A stretch of 64,000 bases of DNA from Planotetraspora thailandica (GCF_016863335.1 NZ_BOOR01000021.1:1-64000); one strand, 5' to 3'. Counted from the first letter of the stretch, positions 36,980-45,970 are shown. Notes: generated from the letters alone by a model not told the origin. Program-made: numbers and translations.

Positions 36980-38412
36980 TGTCCGGAACCGGGATGAGAC
37001 GCCACATCAGAAGACTGTGCGCCGCGGTGTGCGCACTCGGCCTGGCCGTGCTCGGCGCGGGTCCCGCGCTCGGGGCCGCGCCGATCACCACCGCGATCTA
37101 CACGGCCGACCCGGCCGCGCTGGTCGTCGGCAACACCTTGTACCTCTACACGGGCCACGACGAGGCGGCGACCGGCGGCACCAACTTCGTCATGCGCGAC
37201 TGGCACGTGTTCACCTCGACCGACGCGACCACGTTCACCGATCAGGGCGCCAAGTTGTCGCTCGCCAACTTCCCCTGGGCCGGGGCCGACGCCTGGGCCG
37301 GGGAGGTCGAGCCCCACAACGGCAAGTACTACTGGTACGTCCCGGTCAACGGGAACGGCGCCGGCTGGATGGACATCGGCGTCGCGGTCGGCGACACCCC
37401 GCTCGGCCCGTTCCGCGACGCCAAGGGTGGCCCGCTGATCAGCGACAGCACGCCGAACTCCTCGCCGCTCAACATCGACCCGACCGTCTTCACCGACGAC
37501 GACGGCCAGGTCTACATGTACTGGGGCTCCTACAACGGGGTCAGAGCCGCCAGGCTCAACTCCGACATGATCTCGCTGAACGGACCGGTCATCACCCCGC
37601 AGGGCGTCAGCAACTTCTGGGAGGCGCCCTGGATGTTCAAGCGCAACGGCGTCTACTACCTGGCGTACGCGGCCAACGACTCCGGCTGCAGCGCCCCCGG
37701 CTACGCCTGCATCAGGTACGCCACCGCGAGCAACCCACTCGGGCCGTGGACCCAGCGCGGAGTGGTGCTCGATCAGGTCACCTCGACCACCAACCACCCG
37801 GCGATCATCGAGTTCAACGGGCAGTGGTACATGGTCTACCACAACGCGAGCTCCCCGGGCGGCGGCAATTTCCGCAGGTCGGTGACCCTCGACAAGCTCT
37901 ACTGGAACGCCGACGGCACCATGCAGAAGGTCGTTCAGACCACCGGCGGCACGGGGGGCGGCGGGCAACCCTCCGGCACCAACCTCGCGACGAGCGCCAC
38001 GGCCTCCACGTCGTTCGTCTCGTCCTGGGAGACGCTGGGCGCGATCAACGACGGCTTCGTGCCGACGAGCTCGGCCGACCACTCCCATGGGGCGTACGGG
38101 AACTGGAACCACCAGGGCACCGAGTGGATCGAGTACCGCTGGACGAGCGCCCAGAACATCAACCGGGTCGCGACCTACTGGTTCGACGACAACCAGGGCA
38201 TCGACCTGCCCGCCTCCTGCCAGGTGCAGTACTGGAACGGCAGCGCGTACGTGGCGGTGCCCGGCCAGTCGGCGTGCGGCGTCGCCGGCAACACCTACAA
38301 CGTCACGACGTTCACCCCGGTCAGCACCACCCGGCTGCGGTTGTCGATCACCTCGAGAACCGGCTACTCGACCGGCGTCCTTGAGTGGATGGCGATGAGG
38401 GCGGGCTCATGA
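36979..38412 (+). CDS. secreted GH43-family glycosidase with C-terminal binding module
   Basis: A 477-aa protein, probably an alpha-L-arabinofuranosidase or xylosidase. A Sec signal ends near residue 34 (ALGA). The five-bladed propeller (about 38-320) shows the GH43 acid residues: Asp in YTADPAALVVGNTLYLY, Asp in NIDPTVFTDDDGQVYMYWG and Glu in FWEAPWMFKRNGVYYLAYA. A GGTGGGG linker leads to a module (335-477) that is closely related to one in the next protein. The ATG shares its A with the previous TGA; the next gene overlaps by ATGA. Confidence 0.9.
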   Translation: MSGTGMRRHIRRLCAAVCALGLAVLGAGPALGAAPITTAIYTADPAALVVGNTLYLYTGHDEAATGGTNFVMRDWHVFTSTDATTFTDQGAKLSLANFPWAGADAWAGEVEPHNGKYYWYVPVNGNGAGWMDIGVAVGDTPLGPFRDAKGGPLISDSTPNSSPLNIDPTVFTDDDGQVYMYWGSYNGVRAARLNSDMISLNGPVITPQGVSNFWEAPWMFKRNGVYYLAYAANDSGCSAPGYACIRYATASNPLGPWTQRGVVLDQVTSTTNHPAIIEFNGQWYMVYHNASSPGGGNFRRSVTLDKLYWNADGTMQKVVQTTGGTGGGGQPSGTNLATSATASTSFVSSWETLGAINDGFVPTSSADHSHGAYGNWNHQGTEWIEYRWTSAQNINRVATYWFDDNQGIDLPASCQVQYWNGSAYVAVPGQSACGVAGNTYNVTTFTPVSTTRLRLSITSRTGYSTGVLEWMAMRAGS

Positions 38413-41400
38413 GACGGAGATTCCTCGGCGGCGTTCTGGCCGTGCTCCTGGCCGCCGTCACGCTCGGGCCCACCGTCCCTGCCGCGCAGGCGGCCCAGAC
38501 CATCGGGTTCCCCACCTTCAGCGGTCCCGCCTTCCCCGCGCCCCCCGCGGCGTACACGCCCGGCAACATGATGCAGGCCATCTACGACGCCGAGAGTTCG
38601 GGCACGGACTTCTGGATGGACCGCCTGCTGTCCCGGTCGGGCAACGACCCGGCGGGCACCTGGCTGATGTCGCGTGGCCGGGCGGTCTTCATGAAGACCC
38701 ACGACCCGTCGGTCATCGGGTTCGGCGGGCAGGTCGCCTACTGGGAGTCGATCAGCAACCAGAACGCCTACTCGGTCGCGATCTCGCCGGGCACCTTCAC
38801 CGAGCAGGTCTCCCAGCGCTGGCAGGCGCCCAGCCACTGGAAGAGCGTGCACACGAGCGGGAACATCCGGGTCGACGTGACGAAGTTCATCACCCAGAAC
38901 AACGTCGCCGTGACCAACCTCGCCATCACCAACAGCGGGTCCAGCGCGCAGACGCTGACGCTGCGGGCGACCTCGCCGTACACGAAGACCCCGAAGGGCG
39001 ACGAGCTCACCGGCATCGTCGACGCCAAGAACAAGCTCACCACGATCTTCCCCCGGCTGGCCGGCGACGGGTTCGCCGTGAACGGCACCGACCTGACCCG
39101 GTCGGTCACCGTCGCCGCGGGGGCCACCGTGACGACCAAGGTCGAGATGGGGTTCGTCACCGACGAGATCCCGGCCTCGCTCACCGACTACCAGTCGTAC
39201 AAGGCGGCCACCCCGGCTTCGGCCTTCGCGACGCACGTGCGCGCCTACAACCTGTGGTGGGCGCAGAACGTGCCGTACATCGACGTGCCCGAACCCGCGA
39301 TCAAGAAGAACATCTACTACCGCTGGTGGCTGATGCGCTTCAACTACCTCGACGCCGACATCCCGGGCCAGGACTACCAGTGGCCGACGTCGGTCGAGGG
39401 AGCGCTCGGGTACAACAACGCGATCGCGCTGACCGTGCCCATGTTCATCGACGACCTCAAATACCTGCGCAACCCGATGTACTCCTACGGGCCGTGGGTG
39501 TCGGCGGGCGAGGTGTCCAAGAACGGGCGGTACGTGGACAACCCCGGCGACCCGGAGAACTGGTCCAACAGCTACACCCAGTACATCTCCGAGGCGGCCT
39601 GGCGGAGCTATGAGATCCACGGCGGCCAGCCGGCCATCGCGGGCAACCTCGCCCGCTATGCCGAGCAGGACGTCAAGGGCCAGCTCAGCTACTACGACCA
39701 CGACCACAACAACCTCATCGAGTACGACTGGGGCGCGCTGACCGGCAACGACGCCGACGCCGTGTCGTTCCACTGGCGCAGCGGCAACCTCGACAGGACC
39801 GAGTCGGCCTACGTCTACAGCAACGCCCTGGCCTCCGCCGCCGCGTACGACGCCGTCGGCAACACGGCCAAGGCCGCCGAGATGCGCACCATCGCGGCCA
39901 ACATCCAGTCGGCCGTGATCAACACGCTGTGGAGCAGCACGGACCTGGTGCTGGAACACCGGCACGTCGCCACCAACACGCTCGTGCCGTGGAAGGAGAT
40001 CAACAACTTCTATCCGTACGCGGTGGGCCTGATGCCGAACACCGCGCAGTACCGGGAGGCGCTGCGGCTGCTCGACGACCCCGCCGAGTATCCGCTGTTC
40101 CCCTTCTATACGGCCAACCAGAAGGACAAGGCGGCCGCCGCGGCGGCGGGCAGCCCGGGCTCCAACAACTTCTCCCAGATCAACTCGACCGTGCAGTTCC
40201 GCCTGTTCTCCTCGGCGCTGCGCAACTACCCCAGCTCCTACGTCACCCCCGACCACTACAAGAAGCTCCTCTACTGGAACGCCTGGGCGCAGTACGTCGG
40301 AGGCAATACGGCCTGGCCCGACTCCAACGAGTACTGGGCCAACTGGAACGGCTCGTCGATCGGCTACCGTTCCTGGATCCACCACACGATCCTGGGCAGC
40401 AGCAACTGGACCGTCATCGAGGACGTCGCCGGCCTGCGGCCCCGCGCGGACGGCAAGGTCGAGTTGTCGCCGATCAACATCGGCTGGCCCAACTTCACCG
40501 TCAACAACCTGCGGTATCGCAACAGCGACCTGACCATCGTCTGGGACGACCCCTCCGACGGCGTGGTGAAGTACAGCGGCGTCCCGCAGGGCTACTCGAT
40601 CTACGTCAACGGCACCAGGGCGGTCACCGTCAACTCGCTCGTGCCGCTGGTGTGGGACCCGGCGACCGGGTCGGTGACCACCACGGGCACGGTCTCCTAC
40701 AACGTGGCGGCTCCCGGCATGCAGGCCCCCGCCCAGGTCGTGCAGACCGACTCCCGGGTGGTCGACCTGTTCGCGAAGGCCGGCGTCAACCTGACGGCGG
40801 GCGCGGCCGACCTCGCCCAGGGCAGGCCCGCCACCGCGTCGTACACGGCCTCGGGCACATCCACGGCCGCCGCCGTGGACGGCTTCACGATCAACGAGCC
40901 GTTCTGGGGGTCGAAGGGCTCGCCCAACGCCCAGGACTGGTACGAGATCGACCTCGGCTCGGCCCGCACGTTCGACGACGTGCGGGTGCACTTCCGCGAC
41001 GACCGGGTGGCGGGAGGCTACGCGGAACCGGCGAGCTACCAGATCCAGTACTACAACGGCAGCTCATGGGTGACCGCGGCGAGCCAGGCCAAGACGCCGG
41101 CGGCGCCGGTGGCCAACTACAACCGCTCGCAGTTCCCCGCCGTCACCGCCCAGCGGGTACGGGTGCTCATGACCCACCAACCGGGGGTGAAGACCGGCCT
41201 GACCGAGGTGAAGATCTTCGACTCCCCGGGGACTCCTCCGGCGTCGGCCAACCAGGCGCCGTACGTGCTGGCCCGGCAGGACCCCGCCTACAACCAGCCG
41301 GGGCAGGTGCGCCTGCTCGGGACGGTCAAGGACGACGCCCTCCCCAACGGCACGCTGACCAGCGCGTGGTCGGTGGTGAGCGGGCCGGGCACGGCCGTGT

Positions 41401-42431
41401 TCACCGCGCCGGGCTCGACCACCACGATCGCCTCGTTCACCGCGGCGGGCACCTACACCGTGCGGCTCACCGGAAGCGACGGCTCGGCCGCGGCCACCTC
41501 GGACGTGACGGTGACGGTCAGCGGTTCGTCCAGCGGCGCGGTGAACGTCGCGGCGACCGCGACCCCGTCGGCGTCCTACACCTCGTCGTGGGAGTCGGTG
41601 GCCGCGCTCAACGACGGCATCACCCCGCCGAGCTCCAACGACACGGTCAACCCGCGCTGGGGCACCTGGCCCAACACGGGCACCCAGTGGGCGGAGCTGA
41701 CCTGGACGGGGCCCCAGCGCATCAACGCGTCCGAGGTGTATTTCTTCGACGACGGCGGGGGAGTGCGCGTCCCGGCCTCGTGGAAGCTGCAGTACTGGAA
41801 CGGCAGCGCCTACGTCGACATCCCCGGCACCTATCCGAGGGCGCTGAACGCCTTCAACCGGGTCACCTTCCCCGGCGTGACGACGACCCGGCTGCGTGCT
41901 TCGCTCACCAGCGGGGCGGGCTCGGTCGGCATCCTCGAATGGCGGGCCTTCGCGGAGACCCCGCAGTCGGTCAGGCCGGTCCACCAGCCCACCGTGGCCG
42001 GGCAGATCCCCACCCTGCCGGCCACCGCCACGAAGATCTACGCCGACGGGTCGCGGCTCAACTCGCCCGTGGCCTGGGCGCCGATCACGGCGGCGCAGGT
42101 CGCGGCGGGCGGGTCGAGCTTCCCCGTCGCGGGCGTCGTGGACGGCACCTCGCTGCCGGCCTCGGCGACGGTGTGGGTGCGCTCGACCAGCGCGGTCGGC
42201 ATCACCTTCATCGAGCCGGAGACGGTGTTCACCCGGGTGGGGGTGGCCCCCGTCATGCCGCCCACGGTGACCGCCACCTATAACGACGGCTCCAAGGACA
42301 ACGTGAGCACCACGGTCACGTGGGCCGCCATTCCGGCGTCGCGTTATGCCCAGGCCGGCACGTTCACCGTCACGGGGACCGTGCCCGGCACCTCGATCAC
42401 CGCGTCCGCGACGGTCACCGTCGGGACATAG
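38409..42431 (+). CDS. large secreted multidomain (alpha/alpha)6 glycosidase
   Basis: A 1340-aa protein with a Sec signal (cleavage near AQAA, residue 31). An N-terminal beta-sandwich (about 40-285) and an (alpha/alpha)6-barrel (290-690; YYRWWLMRFNYLDADIPGQD, EYDWGALTGNDADAVSFHW, DSNEYWANWNGSSIGYRSW) look like the MGH1-like/GH63-related clan, but I cannot assign a CAZy family. Then come an F5/8C-like domain (796-939), a PKD/Ig-like domain (945-1040), a second binding module (1044-1180) like that of the GH43 neighbour, and two group-4 bacterial Ig-like domains (1190-1340). The ATG overlaps the GH43 stop. Confidence 0.82.
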   Translation: MRRRFLGGVLAVLLAAVTLGPTVPAAQAAQTIGFPTFSGPAFPAPPAAYTPGNMMQAIYDAESSGTDFWMDRLLSRSGNDPAGTWLMSRGRAVFMKTHDPSVIGFGGQVAYWESISNQNAYSVAISPGTFTEQVSQRWQAPSHWKSVHTSGNIRVDVTKFITQNNVAVTNLAITNSGSSAQTLTLRATSPYTKTPKGDELTGIVDAKNKLTTIFPRLAGDGFAVNGTDLTRSVTVAAGATVTTKVEMGFVTDEIPASLTDYQSYKAATPASAFATHVRAYNLWWAQNVPYIDVPEPAIKKNIYYRWWLMRFNYLDADIPGQDYQWPTSVEGALGYNNAIALTVPMFIDDLKYLRNPMYSYGPWVSAGEVSKNGRYVDNPGDPENWSNSYTQYISEAAWRSYEIHGGQPAIAGNLARYAEQDVKGQLSYYDHDHNNLIEYDWGALTGNDADAVSFHWRSGNLDRTESAYVYSNALASAAAYDAVGNTAKAAEMRTIAANIQSAVINTLWSSTDLVLEHRHVATNTLVPWKEINNFYPYAVGLMPNTAQYREALRLLDDPAEYPLFPFYTANQKDKAAAAAAGSPGSNNFSQINSTVQFRLFSSALRNYPSSYVTPDHYKKLLYWNAWAQYVGGNTAWPDSNEYWANWNGSSIGYRSWIHHTILGSSNWTVIEDVAGLRPRADGKVELSPINIGWPNFTVNNLRYRNSDLTIVWDDPSDGVVKYSGVPQGYSIYVNGTRAVTVNSLVPLVWDPATGSVTTTGTVSYNVAAPGMQAPAQVVQTDSRVVDLFAKAGVNLTAGAADLAQGRPATASYTASGTSTAAAVDGFTINEPFWGSKGSPNAQDWYEIDLGSARTFDDVRVHFRDDRVAGGYAEPASYQIQYYNGSSWVTAASQAKTPAAPVANYNRSQFPAVTAQRVRVLMTHQPGVKTGLTEVKIFDSPGTPPASANQAPYVLARQDPAYNQPGQVRLLGTVKDDALPNGTLTSAWSVVSGPGTAVFTAPGSTTTIASFTAAGTYTVRLTGSDGSAAATSDVTVTVSGSSSGAVNVAATATPSASYTSSWESVAALNDGITPPSSNDTVNPRWGTWPNTGTQWAELTWTGPQRINASEVYFFDDGGGVRVPASWKLQYWNGSAYVDIPGTYPRALNAFNRVTFPGVTTTRLRASLTSGAGSVGILEWRAFAETPQSVRPVHQPTVAGQIPTLPATATKIYADGSRLNSPVAWAPITAAQVAAGGSSFPVAGVVDGTSLPASATVWVRSTSAVGITFIEPETVFTRVGVAPVMPPTVTATYNDGSKDNVSTTVTWAAIPASRYAQAGTFTVTGTVPGTSITASATVTVGT

Positions 42432-42438
42432 GAAACCG

Positions 42439-42476
42439 TACGGCGTGCGCCTGGCGACGGGCGCACGCCGTATTTC
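42439..42476 (+). terminator. terminator of the hydrolase operon
   Basis: A perfect 13-bp stem (42439-42451 with 42460-42472) with an 8-nt loop, followed by TTTC. It lies 8 nt after the stop of the 1340-aa protein. Confidence 0.88.
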
Positions 42477-42545
42477 GATATATATCGGCAAGTGGCCATA
42501 AATTTATTTTTGGATGTTATGATGTGAATATAATCTTTTTGTTCT
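42473..42545 (+). promoter_or_regulatory. AT-rich promoter region of the DLH-family gene
   Basis: A stretch of about 70 bp with roughly 70% A+T in otherwise GC-rich DNA. It contains a perfect TATAAT at 42529-42534, rare in such genomes; no good -35 is visible 16-18 bp upstream. Confidence 0.5.
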
Positions 42546-42589
42546 GAGTAGCATCACGGGCGTAACTCCCAGAGAAAGGGAATTCGCTC

Positions 42590-43342
42590 GTGTGTTACGA
42601 ACCTGACGCCGCGCCTCCCGTCGCCGCGTCGCCCGCCGGCCCGACCACGTCGGGGCGGGTCACCCTCACCTCCGCGGACCAGGCCGAGATCGGCGCCTAC
42701 CAGGCGCTGCCCGTCACCCCTGACCCCTCCACTGTTGGCGTGCTCGTTTTGCCCGACAACCGCGGCCTGTCCGGCTTCTACGAGAGCCTCGCCGTACGGC
42801 TGGCCGAGCAGGGGCATCCGGCGATCGCGGTCGACTACTTCGGCCGCACCGCGGGACCCGGCGAACGGGGCCCCGACTTCCCGTTCATGGAGCATCTTCG
42901 CAAGCTGAACAGGGACGAGCTGTTCGGCGACTTCGACGCGGGGGCGGCGTGGTTGCGCGGACGCGGGTGCGAGGCGGTCGTGCCGCTCGGCTTCTGCATG
43001 GGCGGCAGATTCGCGTTCATGACCGCGCTGGAGCGGTTCGGCTTCGCCGGGGTCATCGGCCTGTACGGATACCCCGACGAGCTGTTCGGCGCGACGGGGC
43101 CGACCCAGCTCGCGCCCGGTTTCACCGCGCCGGTCCTCGGCATGTTCGGGGGCGCCGACGAGGGCATCAGCCCTGCCGTCGTCGACACCTTCGGCGAGGC
43201 GCTCGACTCGGCGGGCGTGGCGCACGAGTTCGTCACGTATCCGGGCGCGCCCCACGGGTTCTTCGAGCTCGGCAACGAGGAGTTCGCCGACGCCTCGGCC
43301 GACGCCTGGCGGCGCATCCTGGGCTTCCTGGCCGAACGGTAG
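42590..43342 (+). CDS. dienelactone hydrolase family protein
   Basis: A 250-aa alpha/beta hydrolase. The nucleophile elbow GFCMGG carries Cys instead of Ser, as in dienelactone hydrolase; the Asp (GGADEG) and His (APHGFFEL) of the triad are present. No signal peptide. The physiological substrate is open, since many members are not in chloroaromatic pathways. GTG 42590 follows AGAGAAAGGG. A hairpin (43389-43419) follows the gene. Confidence 0.85.
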   Translation: MCYEPDAAPPVAASPAGPTTSGRVTLTSADQAEIGAYQALPVTPDPSTVGVLVLPDNRGLSGFYESLAVRLAEQGHPAIAVDYFGRTAGPGERGPDFPFMEHLRKLNRDELFGDFDAGAAWLRGRGCEAVVPLGFCMGGRFAFMTALERFGFAGVIGLYGYPDELFGATGPTQLAPGFTAPVLGMFGGADEGISPAVVDTFGEALDSAGVAHEFVTYPGAPHGFFELGNEEFADASADAWRRILGFLAER

Positions 43343-43388
43343 TGACGGCCGTGGACGCTCCCGGTTGAGCGGGGCCCACGACGGTGGC

Positions 43389-43419
43389 CGCCCGAGGCGA
43401 CCTGACCTCGCCTCGGGCG
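43389..43419. terminator. hairpin after the DLH gene
   Basis: A 12-bp perfect stem (43389-43400 with 43408-43419) and 7-nt loop with no T tract. Probable terminator or transcript-end stabiliser. Confidence 0.6.
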
Positions 43420-43481
43420 ACCACCTGCCAGGGTAGGCGCACACCGCCGGAATCGGAATCTCCGGACCCGCGCGCTGCTGT

Positions 43482-43487
43482 TAGGGT
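43482..43487 (+). promoter_or_regulatory. -10 element placing transcription start at the leader ORF
   Basis: TAGGGT ends 7 nt before the GTG at 43495, so transcription would start at or next to that codon and the leader ORF would be leaderless. No clear -35 is seen. Confidence 0.45.
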
Positions 43488-43494
43488 CGCTGTC

Positions 43495-43530
43495 GTGCGA
43501 TTGATCATCTCTCCGCCGCCCGCCTCCTAG
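43495..43530 (+). CDS. 11-codon leader peptide with a PPP motif
   Basis: GTG to TAG encodes VRLIISPPPAS. Three consecutive Pro codons can slow ribosomes without EF-P. Its Pro codons and stop form the two arms of hairpin 43516-43537, so the position of a ribosome on it would decide folding. It lies 102 nt upstream of the EamA exporter start. This resembles a translation attenuator but is not proven. Confidence 0.5.
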   Translation: MRLIISPPPAS

Positions 43531-43573
43531 CGGGCGGACTCCCTCTGACGAAGCCCGGCCCGGGTGGCCGGGC
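43516..43573 (+). promoter_or_regulatory. two-hairpin attenuator-like leader of the EamA gene
   Basis: Hairpin A: CCGCCCGC (43516-43523) pairs with GCGGGCGG (43530-43537) across the leader stop codon. Hairpin B: GCCCGGCC (43553-43560) pairs with GGCCGGGC (43566-43573). GC-rich arms of A and B could cross-pair, giving alternative structures. Confidence 0.5.
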
Positions 43574-43632
43574 CGGTGGTCTCTGCCCGCTTCAGGGCCC
43601 TGATCGACCACTCGTCCGAGAGAGACGTCACG

Positions 43633-44523
43633 ATGACGCATGTTCACGCCCTGTCCGTACGGCAGGGCTTCTTCTTCGTCCTGATCGCCGCGATCGCCTG
43701 GGGAACCGGCGGAGCGGCCGGAGCACTGCTCACCGCCACCGGTGACCTCGGTCCGGTCGCCGTGTCGTTCTGGCGGTTCACGATCGGGGCGGCGCTGCTG
43801 GTCGCGGTGCGCCGCCCCCGCCTGCTGCGGATCGGCCGGAGGGACTGGCGGGACGCCGCCCTCGCCGGGCCGTTGCTGGCGGTCTGCCAGGTGGCTTACT
43901 TCTCGGCCATCGAGCAGGCCGGCGTCGCGCTCGCCACAATGATCACGATGGGGGCGACGCCCGTGCTCGTCGCCCTCGGCGCCCGGATGTTCCTGCGCGA
44001 ACCGCTCAGCCGTGACGCGGTGGCCGCCGTCGCCCTGTCCGTGACCGGGCTGCTGCTCATGACCGGCGGCGGCGACGGCGCCTCCTCACCGCTCGGGGTG
44101 ATGTGGGCGTTGATCTCCGCCGCGGCGTACGCCACCACGACCCTGCTGGCCAGGGCGTCGGCCGCCGACCCGTACGGCAGGGCGGTCGCCGGATTCACCA
44201 CCGGGGCGTTGTTCCTGCTGCCTGTGTTTCTCCTGCTTGGGGCGGCGCCGTACGAGCTGGTTCCCTCACCGGCGGACGTACCGGTGCTCGGTTACCTGGG
44301 GGCGGTGCCGACGGCGCTGGCCTACGGTCTGTTCTTCGCGGGGCTGACCAGGATCGGCGCGACCACCGCCTCGGTGGTCGCGCTTCTGGAGCCGCTGGTG
44401 GCGGCGGCCATCGGGGTCCTCGCGCTGGACGAACGGCCGGGTCCCGGCCAGATCATGGGCGCGGCACTCCTGCTGGTTGCCGTGGCCGTCCTGGCCCGCG
44501 CGCAACTCCGCAGTCAGGAGTAG
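43633..44523 (+). CDS. EamA/DMT-family exporter
   Basis: A 296-aa drug/metabolite transporter with ten membrane segments in two EamA repeats (AAIAWGTGGAAGALL and ALISAAAYATTTLLA begin the halves). ALLEPLVAAAIGVLALDERP near the end is typical. Such proteins export amino acids, nucleosides or drugs. ATG 43633 follows CGAGAGAGAC and is preferred over the frame opening at 43564, which lies inside hairpin B. A terminator follows at 44587. Confidence 0.88.
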   Translation: MTHVHALSVRQGFFFVLIAAIAWGTGGAAGALLTATGDLGPVAVSFWRFTIGAALLVAVRRPRLLRIGRRDWRDAALAGPLLAVCQVAYFSAIEQAGVALATMITMGATPVLVALGARMFLREPLSRDAVAAVALSVTGLLLMTGGGDGASSPLGVMWALISAAAYATTTLLARASAADPYGRAVAGFTTGALFLLPVFLLLGAAPYELVPSPADVPVLGYLGAVPTALAYGLFFAGLTRIGATTASVVALLEPLVAAAIGVLALDERPGPGQIMGAALLLVAVAVLARAQLRSQE

Positions 44524-44586
44524 CGCGCAGGCGGAAACCGGCGCCGTGCGCGAAACGCGCACGGCCGCCCGGCGACCATTCCGGAA

Positions 44587-44628
44587 CCGCGCACGGCGGA
44601 AATGAGCGTCCGCCGTGCGCGGCTTCTT
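44587..44628 (+). terminator. terminator after the EamA gene
   Basis: A 14-bp perfect stem (44587-44600 with 44609-44622), an 8-nt loop and a CTTCTTC tail. Confidence 0.85.
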
Positions 44629-44747
44629 CGCCACCCCACCGCACGGTGATTGTTAGCGATATCACCATAATCGTCAACACTCCAGAAAGATTAAGTTCCG
44701 ACCGAATTCGGGAAGTCCCAGGTCGACAACTCAGGAAAATTCAGGTC

Positions 44748-44777
44748 TTGACGGGGATTTGTGTTATCGCAAACACT
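44748..44777 (+). promoter_or_regulatory. promoter-operator of the LacI regulator gene
   Basis: TTGACG (44748-44753), then 18 bp, then AACACT (44772-44777). The operator TGTTATCGCAAACA (44762-44775) lies in the same place as in the hydrolase promoter. A weaker site, TGTTAGCGATATCA, is at 44651-44664. Suggests autoregulation. Confidence 0.7.
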
Positions 44778-44801
44778 CTGGGCACCGAGAAAGGAAGACG
44801 C

Positions 44802-45839
44802 ATGGCGACTCCCTCCCCCCGTGGCGACATTCCTCCCCGGCCCAAGGTGGCCGTCATGGAGGACGTGGCCGAGCTGGCCGGCGTCTCGGCGATGACGGTG
44901 TCCCGGGTGCTCAACGCCCCCGAGAAGGTGCGGCCCGAGACCCGGGCGCGTGTTCTGGCGGCCGTGCAGGAGCTGGGGTACCGGCCCAACTCGGCAGCGC
45001 GGGTGCTGGTCACCGGCAGGTCCGGCGTCCTCGGCGTGGTCAGCTTCGACACCACGCAGTACGGCCCGGCGTCCACGTTGTACGCGATCGAGCGGGCGGC
45101 CAGGCAGAACGAATACTCGGTCAGCATCGCGAGCCTGGACGCGCTCAACCGCAGGTCGATCGCCGAGGGCGTCGGGCGGCTCATCGCTCAGTCGGTGGAC
45201 GGCGTCATCATCGTGGCCCCCCACGAGTCGGCGACCGACGGCTTGCGGCACCTGCCGCCGGATCTGCCGGTGGTGGCCGTGGACGCGGGGGAGGGCGTGC
45301 CCTTCCCCGTGGTCATGGTCGACCAGCACGCCGGCGCCGCCCGCGCCACCCGCCATCTGCTCAGCCTCGGGCACCGGACGGTGTGGCACCTCTCCGGCCC
45401 GGCCAACTGGGTCGACGCCAGCGCCCGGGTGGCCGGCTGGCGCTCGGTGCTGGAGGCCGAGGGCCGCGAGGTGCGCAAGCCCCTCGTGGGCGACTGGTCG
45501 GCCCGCTCGGGCCACGAGCTCGGCCGGATCCTGGCCGGCGAGCCCGACCTGAGCGCGGTGTTCGTCGCCAACGACCAGATGGCCCTGGGCCTGCTCAGGG
45601 CGCTGCGGGAGGCCGGCCGCCGGGTGCCGGAAGACGTCAGCGTGGTCGGGTTCGACGACATTCCCGAGGCGGCGTACTTCTGGCCGCCGCTGACCACCGT
45701 CAGGCAGGACTTCGCGACGGTCGGACGGCTCGCCTTCCAGCTCGCGCTCGACCGCATCGACGGCGTCCGCGGGGAGCGTCGGCTGAAGGTGGAGCCGGAG
45801 CTCGTCGTGCGGGAGAGCGCGGGGGTACGCGGCGGCTGA
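44802..45839 (+). CDS. LacI-family transcriptional regulator
   Basis: A 345-aa repressor. The N-terminal helix-turn-helix (VMEDVAELAGVSAMTVSRVLN, about residues 18-38) with hinge helix (SAARVLVTGRSG) precedes a periplasmic-binding-protein-like sensor domain. The sensor suggests a sugar effector, probably an arabinofuranoside or arabino-oligosaccharide given the neighbours. ATG 44802 follows AAAGGAAGACG. It sits between the hydrolases and the first ABC importer, all of which share its operator type. Confidence 0.92.
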   Translation: MATPSPRGDIPPRPKVAVMEDVAELAGVSAMTVSRVLNAPEKVRPETRARVLAAVQELGYRPNSAARVLVTGRSGVLGVVSFDTTQYGPASTLYAIERAARQNEYSVSIASLDALNRRSIAEGVGRLIAQSVDGVIIVAPHESATDGLRHLPPDLPVVAVDAGEGVPFPVVMVDQHAGAARATRHLLSLGHRTVWHLSGPANWVDASARVAGWRSVLEAEGREVRKPLVGDWSARSGHELGRILAGEPDLSAVFVANDQMALGLLRALREAGRRVPEDVSVVGFDDIPEAAYFWPPLTTVRQDFATVGRLAFQLALDRIDGVRGERRLKVEPELVVRESAGVRGG

Positions 45840-45874
45840 CCCGACCCCTGGCCGGGGCCTCGTGCGCCGATTGA

Positions 45875-45888
45875 TGTTAACGCAAACA
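45875..45888 (+). promoter_or_regulatory. LacI-type operator before the CUT2 importer
   Basis: TGTTAACGCAAACA, followed by CAAGCAAG. The wider match TGTTAACGCAAnCACAAGCA recurs before the second importer at 51839. Confidence 0.75.
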
Positions 45889-45970
45889 CAAGCAAGTGCC
45901 AGCTCGGTCGACATCGGGCGGGCATGGCCAACTCCTCCACACCCCCCGAGAAAGAAACAAGGAGAGAGTG

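Noticed and set aside
38364-40991. 875-codon minus-strand open frame opposite the large hydrolase
   Set aside because: It mirrors the codon pattern of the coding strand, has Arg/Val/Gly-rich content and shows no domain.
43441-43632. Known metabolite riboswitch before the EamA gene
   Set aside because: No recognisable aptamer core is present; the short ORF with hairpins fits attenuation better.
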